Source of the DNA: Chitinophagaceae bacterium
Lineage (GTDB): Bacteria; Bacteroidota; Bacteroidia; Chitinophagales; Chitinophagaceae
Direction: 5' to 3'
Length of the DNA stretch: 58,325 nt
Assembly (NCBI GenBank): GCA_027484165.1
Contig: JAIXWH010000028.1
Location: forward strand, 1-58,325
Of this stretch, positions 53,893 through 58,325 are shown in pieces. Position 1 is the stretch's first letter. Every line of letters begins with the position of its first letter. Made by a program: the position numbers and the translations under genes. The notes below the pieces were generated by a model, which had not been told where the DNA came from, made no database searches, and was given only the letters and a program-made list of their open reading frames with translations.

Positions 53893-54591
53893 TTACAAAT
53901 CTCCAAGCTGTGGACGAATTAAAATTTCTTCAACAACTGCTTGTTTAGAAAGTTTTGTTGCTGCAAATATCATTTCTGCAATATCCTTTGCCTCCATTAT
54001 TCTATTGCTTGAATTATCATAATCACCCCATGTATCTGTATAGACTGCTCCTGGAAAAACTGCGGTTACTTTGATTCCAAAGATTTTTAATTCGTGTCTA
54101 AGATTTTGACTAAAACCATTTAATGCGAATTTGCTCACGCTGTAACTTCCGCCACCTTCATACGCTTGTAATGAAGCAATCGAACAAAGATTAAAAATAT
54201 GTCCTGATTTTTTTTCTATCATTGATGGCACTAAAGCTCGGGTTAAATGATATGCACTGTAAAAATTAAGATCCATCATTTGCTCCATTTGATTATCTTC
54301 TTCATTAAAGCAGTTTCCTGGTTTATAAATTCCTGCATTATTAATCAGCACATCAGGTGTTCCTAGATTTAAACAGAATGCCGTAAATTTTGCTGTTTCT
54401 GTTTTTTTTGAAAGATCGGCTTCGAAAATATCAATTTGTATTGTTGAAAACTGTGATGATATTTCTTTTTGAGCTGTTAATAAATGTTCTTTTGATTTCG
54501 AACATAAAATTAAATGATATCCTGCCTCTGCAAACTTTAAAGCAGTAGCTTTCCCAATTCCTCTACTTCCTCCTGTTATTATAACAATCAT
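53893..54591 (-). CDS. Short-chain dehydrogenase/reductase
   Basis: 232 residues with the classic motifs: cofactor loop TGGSRGIGKA, NNAG at 84-87, and catalytic Ser (137 or 140), Tyr150 and Lys154 in SYSVSKFALNG. An Ile/Cys/Ser segment after the second strand (LILCSKSKEHL) favours NADP(H). Substrate unknown. It is transcribed away from the HAD gene; a -7 box lies at 54609-54616. Confidence 0.93.
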   Translation of the reverse strand: MIVIITGGSRGIGKATALKFAEAGYHLILCSKSKEHLLTAQKEISSQFSTIQIDIFEADLSKKTETAKFTAFCLNLGTPDVLINNAGIYKPGNCFNEEDNQMEQMMDLNFYSAYHLTRALVPSMIEKKSGHIFNLCSIASLQAYEGGGSYSVSKFALNGFSQNLRHELKIFGIKVTAVFPGAVYTDTWGDYDNSSNRIMEAKDIAEMIFAATKLSKQAVVEEILIRPQLGDL

Positions 54592-54608
54592 AAAATTATT
54601 TAAGTAGT

Positions 54609-54616
54609 CAAATATA
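54609..54616 (-). promoter_or_regulatory. -7 box (TATATTTG) of the SDR gene
   Basis: TATATTTG on the minus strand fits the consensus and ends 17 bases before the ATG at 54591. No TTG lies at the standard spacing. Confidence 0.35.
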
Positions 54617-54664
54617 ATTACCTTGCAAACATTACATAAAGATAACCATCGATTATTAAAATTT

Positions 54665-55363
54665 ATGCGGAAATATAATCACCTTTTTTTTGATTTAGAT
54701 CATACACTTTGGGACTTTGATACCAATTCTAAATTGACGCTTGTTGATATTTTCAAGGAGTTTGATCTGAGCACAAAAATTTCCGGACCATTTGATGATT
54801 TCTATACTCAATATTTGCATCACAATAAGATTCTTTGGGAGAGATACCAAAACGGTTTTATTTCTGCAGACGAATTGAAATGGCGAAGGATGTGGCGTAC
54901 TTTACTTGATTTCAAAATTGGAGATGAAGTATTAGCTAAATCTTTGAGTCAACGTTTTTTGGAAATACTTCCTACCAAAGAAAATTTGTTCCCACATACC
55001 ATTGAGATCTTAAATTATCTCACTGAAAAAAAATATGCCATCCATCTTATAACCAATGGATTTGAAAAAACACAATGGAGTAAATTAAGAAACAGCAAGA
55101 TGGAACATTTTTTTGAACATGTAATTACCTCCGAAGGAAGCAACAGCATGAAGCCCGAAAAAGAAATTTTTGATTACGCTTTACAAAAAGCTAATGCTTC
55201 AGTATCCGAATCTATTATGATTGGTGATAATCTTGAGGCAGATATTAAAGGAGCAAAAGATGCAGGATTAGATACAGTGTTTGTAAATCATATCAACGCA
55301 AGTACAAATATTGAACCTACCTACATCATTTCACATTTAAACGAATTGGAAAATATATTCTAA
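54665..55363 (+). CDS. HAD-superfamily phosphatase, YjjG-like
   Basis: The start is placed at ATG 54665 (232 residues): it puts the catalytic Asp10/Asp12 of FFDLDHTLWDFD close to the N-terminus as in the family, whereas the TTG at 54623 would add 14 residues with no conservation. Further motifs are ITNGFEKTQW, KPEKEIFDYA and IGDNLEADIKGA. YjjG-type enzymes dephosphorylate nucleotides such as dUMP and non-canonical monophosphates. A bidirectional terminator follows. Confidence 0.9.
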   Translation: MRKYNHLFFDLDHTLWDFDTNSKLTLVDIFKEFDLSTKISGPFDDFYTQYLHHNKILWERYQNGFISADELKWRRMWRTLLDFKIGDEVLAKSLSQRFLEILPTKENLFPHTIEILNYLTEKKYAIHLITNGFEKTQWSKLRNSKMEHFFEHVITSEGSNSMKPEKEIFDYALQKANASVSESIMIGDNLEADIKGAKDAGLDTVFVNHINASTNIEPTYIISHLNELENIF

Positions 55364-55364
55364 A

Positions 55365-55395
55365 AAAAGAGCCCCGATATTCGGGGCTTTATTTT
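55365..55395. terminator. Bidirectional terminator between the HAD gene and the small secreted peptide gene
   Basis: An 8-bp stem (55370-55377 with 55381-55388) with a 3-base loop is flanked by an A-run on the left and a T-rich run on the right, so it can terminate the HAD gene rightward and the peptide gene leftward. Confidence 0.9.
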
Positions 55396-55396
55396 A

Positions 55397-55576
55397 TTAG
55401 TTAGATTTCATTTCTGCAGTTTTTTCACTCTTCTCTTCTTTATCTTTACTGCAACTGCTTTTTTTCTTGCAACAAGTTTTTCCTTTTGCACATTTTTTCT
55501 TTTGATCTTTGTCTTGTGCGAATGTAACTCCTGTTACTAACAAAGCTGCTGATAATAATACTAGTACTTTTTTCAT
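55397..55576 (-). CDS. Small secreted Lys/Cys-rich peptide (59 residues)
   Basis: Read directly from the sequence: ATG at 55574-55576, stop at 55397-55399. Residues 1-20 are a clean signal peptide (KKVLVLLSAALLVTGVTFA) with cleavage before Gln21. The mature 39 residues are mostly Lys, Cys, Ser, Asp and Glu: CAKGKTCCKKKSSCS holds Cys29, Cys35, Cys36 and Cys42. The Cys pattern and periplasmic location suggest metal or disulfide chemistry, but no family was recognised. It has a consensus promoter upstream and a terminator downstream, so it is an independent unit. Confidence 0.85.
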   Translation of the reverse strand: MKKVLVLLSAALLVTGVTFAQDKDQKKKCAKGKTCCKKKSSCSKDKEEKSEKTAEMKSN

Positions 55577-55631
55577 TTTATTTAGTTTTAATTTTTTAAG
55601 AAGATAAATTTAAGCATAGTATGTCTAAAGT

Positions 55632-55660
55632 CAAACATAAATTATGTTATTTTTTACAAA
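55632..55660 (-). promoter_or_regulatory. Promoter of the secreted-peptide gene (TTTG-N17-TATGTTTG)
   Basis: On the minus strand TTTG (55657-55660), 17 bases and TATGTTTG (55632-55639) match both elements. The -33 box overlaps the last codons of psd. The leader to the ATG is about 50 bases. Confidence 0.6.
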
Positions 55661-56304
55661 ACCCCAATCACTGAAACCCCTCCTTTAACTACTTCGTTTA
55701 AAGACACATTAACTTTTGTACCAATAGGTAACAACAGATCTACTCTACTGCCGAACTTAATAAATCCCAACTCTTCACCCTGCTTAACTTGTTGACCTAC
55801 AATCGAATAGTTAACAATTCTTTTGGCAACTGCCCCCGCTATTTGTTTAACTAAAATTTCTTTTTCATCCTTTTTTAGTACAACAGAATGTCTTTCATTT
55901 TCTGTTGAAGACTTTGGATTCCAGGCCACTAAATACTTGCCTTTATGATATTTGCTATAAACTACCTCTCCCGAAATTGGATTTCTGTTTACATGTACAT
56001 TCAATGGACTCATAAAAATGGAGATTTGTAGTCTTTTATCTTTAAAATACTCCTCATCATAAACCTCTTCTATTACTACAACCTTTCCATCACAAGGCGA
56101 TGTAAATAAACTATCGTTAATAGTTAACCTTCTTGATGGTATTCTGAAAAATGAAACAATAAAAATAAAAAATAATGAAGTCAAAACAACTAAAAAGTCA
56201 CAAAACCAAGCATTACTTACAAATTTGCAAATCAATAGTTTCAATGCAATTAATGCAACAGCAACTACAGTTATGGTTCTATATCCTTCGCGATGTATTG
56301 TCAT
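55654..56304 (-). CDS. psd: Phosphatidylserine decarboxylase proenzyme (Psd-related family)
   Basis: 216 residues with an N-terminal membrane segment (two hydrophobic stretches, about 8-54). The self-cleavage site is Gly185-Ser186 in IKFGSRVDL, where Ser186 becomes the pyruvoyl group. Upstream motifs are SPCDGKVVVIEE, SIFMSPLNVHVNR and GAVAKRIVNY. It converts phosphatidylserine to phosphatidylethanolamine. The short, GS-type form is common in Bacteroidota. It follows cdsA by 43 bases, and both belong to phospholipid synthesis. Confidence 0.93.
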   Translation of the reverse strand: MTIHREGYRTITVVAVALIALKLLICKFVSNAWFCDFLVVLTSLFFIFIVSFFRIPSRRLTINDSLFTSPCDGKVVVIEEVYDEEYFKDKRLQISIFMSPLNVHVNRNPISGEVVYSKYHKGKYLVAWNPKSSTENERHSVVLKKDEKEILVKQIAGAVAKRIVNYSIVGQQVKQGEELGFIKFGSRVDLLLPIGTKVNVSLNEVVKGGVSVIGVL

Positions 56305-56347
56305 ACTTTTTACTTTTAGAAAAGTAAAGGTACAACGAAGAGCTAGT

Positions 56348-57049
56348 TTATCCTTTAATTAATGTAAAAATTATATAGTAAATAAAAACAGCAGGAGTTG
56401 CAATCAACAAAGAATCGAATCTGTCTAAAAATCCGCCATGTCCCGGCATAAAACTTCCACTGTCTTTTATTTTAGCTGTTCTCTTCAATTTGCTTTCCAA
56501 TAAATCTCCAAGGGTACCAAATATTCCGCAAATCGCTGAAATAATAATGTTGCTTTGGATGTTTTTGTTATCATGTAAAATAAATTCTGTTCCAATAAAG
56601 ATCAATAAAACACAAAGAATTACTCCTCCGATTGTGCCCTCCCAGGTTTTTTTAGGAGATATTTTACTAAAAGGAGTTTTACCAATAAACGATCCAACCA
56701 AATAAGCCATAGTATCATTGATCCAAATGGAGAATATGATTAAACAGGGAACATATGAATTGTATATATTGTTTTTAAATAAATCGTAATACTTAAAATT
56801 GCATCCAAAGCCGATGAGCAATACAATGGGTACAACTATGTAAAATAATGACACCAAATAAAATTTAAAATCTTTTGGTCCACTAATTAATGTGTGTATT
56901 TTGGAGAACTCATAAAGGCAACCAAACATGACTGTGATAAATAACCCGACGAACAGATATCCATTAATGAATAATCCTGATAACATAACTGTAACAAAAA
57001 TCAATGCCGTTAATGCTCTAGTTTTGAAAGTTTGAATATTAAGTGCCAA
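56348..57049 (-). CDS. cdsA: Phosphatidate cytidylyltransferase
   Basis: 233 residues with about seven membrane helices. The C-terminal CdsA signature KRTAKIKDSGSFMPGHGGFLDRFDS is visible, as is SPKKTWEGTIGG. It makes CDP-diacylglycerol from phosphatidic acid and CTP, the branch point for phosphatidylserine, ethanolamine and glycerol lipids. The upstream TPR-protein gene ends 1 base before it and psd follows, so the three are probably co-transcribed. Confidence 0.95.
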   Translation of the reverse strand: MALNIQTFKTRALTALIFVTVMLSGLFINGYLFVGLFITVMFGCLYEFSKIHTLISGPKDFKFYLVSLFYIVVPIVLLIGFGCNFKYYDLFKNNIYNSYVPCLIIFSIWINDTMAYLVGSFIGKTPFSKISPKKTWEGTIGGVILCVLLIFIGTEFILHDNKNIQSNIIISAICGIFGTLGDLLESKLKRTAKIKDSGSFMPGHGGFLDRFDSLLIATPAVFIYYIIFTLIKG

Positions 57050-57050
57050 T

Positions 57051-58325
57051 TTATTTTAGAGTTTGATTCATTAATTGAAGATATTTTTGTGATTCTTCAT
57101 TATTTCCTTTTCTTGCATAGGACTTTGACATCAATTCATAAATCACTTTACTTGAATAGTTGAACTTCGATGCCTGATTTCCCAAATAAATTACCTGATT
57201 ATCGTAGCCTTTATTAAAGCTGGCTATCAGATAATTAGTGATAGACATCGGATTGGTAGTATCTGCTAGATAAGTTCTATTGAAATAATAATAAGCGGAA
57301 TCAACATTATTCCTTGAAACATAAATAGTTCCCAGATTATTCAGGGCGTAAATTTGTTTGGGCGTGGCTTCTAATGATTGTTTATAATAATTGATAGCCT
57401 GAATTGTGTCACCATTCATATAATAAATCAAACCCAGTTTATAAGATGCATCTGAATTCAATGGAAATACCTCGATACTTTTTTTGTAGAATTTGATTGA
57501 GTTCTCGATATAATCTTTTTTCAAGTCGGGGTCTGATTCTTTTTCTGCTTTATTCATGTATTCACTACCAATAGCAGCATTGGCTCTGCTACTGTTAGGA
57601 ACCGTTTTTGATCCTGCTTCAAACAAAGTGAAATTACTCTGCCAGTCTGGACAACGGGAAATACTTAACCCGGTAAATAAGATTAAAAATGTAAAAAAAA
57701 TAGTGGTTGCTAATTTCTTCTTTTCTCCTGAAAAATCTTTTGTATTAATTTTCAGATATTTTGAAACTATATAAACAATAACTATTGCAAATGCAAGCGA
57801 AGGTGTAAATAAAAAGCGCTCTGCAAAAGTAGATCCGTTTAAAAAAAAGAGATTGTTTGTTGGAGAGGTGCTGATGAAAAAATATAAAATTGAAAATGAG
57901 AGTATTGGATTTTTTTTGAATTGTAAAATTGAAATGAGTAAAAGTAATCCGTATGATAATAATCCTAACCAAGGTAAAATGTTTGTCCAGTTTACTAACG
58001 GAATTTGGTTGTAAGAATAATCCCAGCTTAATGGCCATGGAATAAAAACAAAGCGTAGGTTATAAAAAAGAATTTCCATTTTGGTGGCTGTCGCATCCGC
58101 GAAATTTTTTGCTCCTGCCAAAACATTATCTAACAAAGGGATTTGCATGGTATGTGGAACACCAACACTATTTTCAAATGCTGCGCTTCTCATCATAAAA
58201 TAGATAAAAACTCCTGCAAACAAACTTCCTAATTGAATCAACGCACTCTTTAAATCATTTTTATAAAGCATGTAGTAGCTTAATGGAATAATTACAGCAA
58301 AAGCAATTGCACTTTCCTTTGAAAA
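57051..58325 (-). CDS. TMTC-like membrane glycosyltransferase with C-terminal TPRs (cut by the right window edge)
   Basis: The frame is open to base 58325 with no stop, so the ATG at 58271 is internal and the N-terminus lies outside. Visible order: SKES at the edge, about five or six membrane helices, a segment like the TMTC/DUF1736 loop (RFVFIPWPLSWDYSYNQIPL), more helices, then TPR repeats (about 245-400 counted from 58271: AINYYKQSLEATPKQIYALN). TMTC-type proteins are dolichol/polyprenyl-linked O-mannosyltransferases in eukaryotes; in bacteria the substrate is unknown. It overlaps neither neighbour and leads into cdsA. Confidence 0.8.
   Translation of the reverse strand, partial: FSKESAIAFAVIIPLSYYMLYKNDLKSALIQLGSLFAGVFIYFMMRSAAFENSVGVPHTMQIPLLDNVLAGAKNFADATATKMEILFYNLRFVFIPWPLSWDYSYNQIPLVNWTNILPWLGLLSYGLLLLISILQFKKNPILSFSILYFFISTSPTNNLFFLNGSTFAERFLFTPSLAFAIVIVYIVSKYLKINTKDFSGEKKKLATTIFFTFLILFTGLSISRCPDWQSNFTLFEAGSKTVPNSSRANAAIGSEYMNKAEKESDPDLKKDYIENSIKFYKKSIEVFPLNSDASYKLGLIYYMNGDTIQAINYYKQSLEATPKQIYALNNLGTIYVSRNNVDSAYYYFNRTYLADTTNPMSITNYLIASFNKGYDNQVIYLGNQASKFNYSSKVIYELMSKSYARKGNNEESQKYLQLMNQTLK

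Overview
The window is about 58 kb of AT-rich bacterial chromosome from a member of the Bacteroidota, most likely of the Chitinophagales/Chitinophagaceae type (phylum confident, family tentative). The evidence for the phylum is the gliding-motility protein GldC, a PorP/SprF outer-membrane protein paired with a PD40-OmpA protein (type IX secretion/gliding families), a DUF4290 protein next to murA, an F1Fo a-subunit with a signal peptide, a MurA with Asp in place of the usual catalytic Cys, and recurrent TAnnTTTG promoter boxes instead of sigma70-type -10 boxes. No rRNA, tRNA, insertion sequence, prophage or CRISPR array was recognised.

Layout. 1-487: intergenic region with a terminator, a tandem array of 50-bp hairpin-forming repeats and the terminator of the ATP synthase genes. 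488-3065 (-): atpB-atpE-atpF-atpH, with a strong hairpin between atpE and atpF; the F1 genes atpA/atpG do not follow. 3209-7266 (-): a large secreted protein with a possible caspase-like (clan CD) His/Cys pair, then an MsbA-type ABC exporter. 7423-9197 (+): a PhoP/PhoR-like two-component system. 9247-12562 (-): PorP/SprF-like and PD40-OmpA proteins. 12606-23891 (-): an exopolysaccharide/O-glycan cluster (Wza-like exporter, Wzc-like tyrosine kinase, epimerase, GT4, GNAT, Wzy/EpsG-like polymerase, PglC-like initiating transferase, PglE-like aminotransferase, PglF/CapD-like dehydratase) with no flippase in view. 24177-26207 (+): galE and a lone transketolase C-terminal subunit. 26276-27950 (+): ECF sigma factor, membrane anti-sigma-like protein and secreted sensor-like protein. 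27961-29626: two metallo-beta-lactamase-fold hydrolases.

29635-35639 (-): the rod-shape operon mreB-mreC-mreD-PBP2-rodA. 35920-37824 (+): a POT peptide transporter. 37917-39525 (-): serS and a small c-type cytochrome lipoprotein. 39601-49787 (+): mostly housekeeping genes (cyclophilin, gcvH, VanZ, DUF4290, murA, gmk, CorC-like, a degenerate glycosyltransferase, gldC, yqeY, cvpA, an alpha/beta hydrolase, a CBS protein). 49813-53890 (+): a POTRA outer-membrane protein, nadK and a second two-component system. 53893-58325: an SDR (-), a HAD phosphatase (+), a 59-residue Cys/Lys-rich secreted peptide (-), psd and cdsA (-), and a TMTC-like TPR glycosyltransferase (-) cut by the right edge.

Much of the window serves the cell envelope: peptidoglycan precursor synthesis and elongation (murA, mre/PBP2/rodA), phospholipid synthesis (cdsA, psd), surface glycan assembly, outer-membrane proteins and sensing (two TCS, one ECF module). 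The most unusual items are the secreted His/Cys protein paired with an ABC exporter, the hairpin inside the atp operon, the 50-bp hairpin array, the unlisted secreted micropeptide with its own promoter inside the end of psd, and the exact 60-residue duplication in the OmpA linker.
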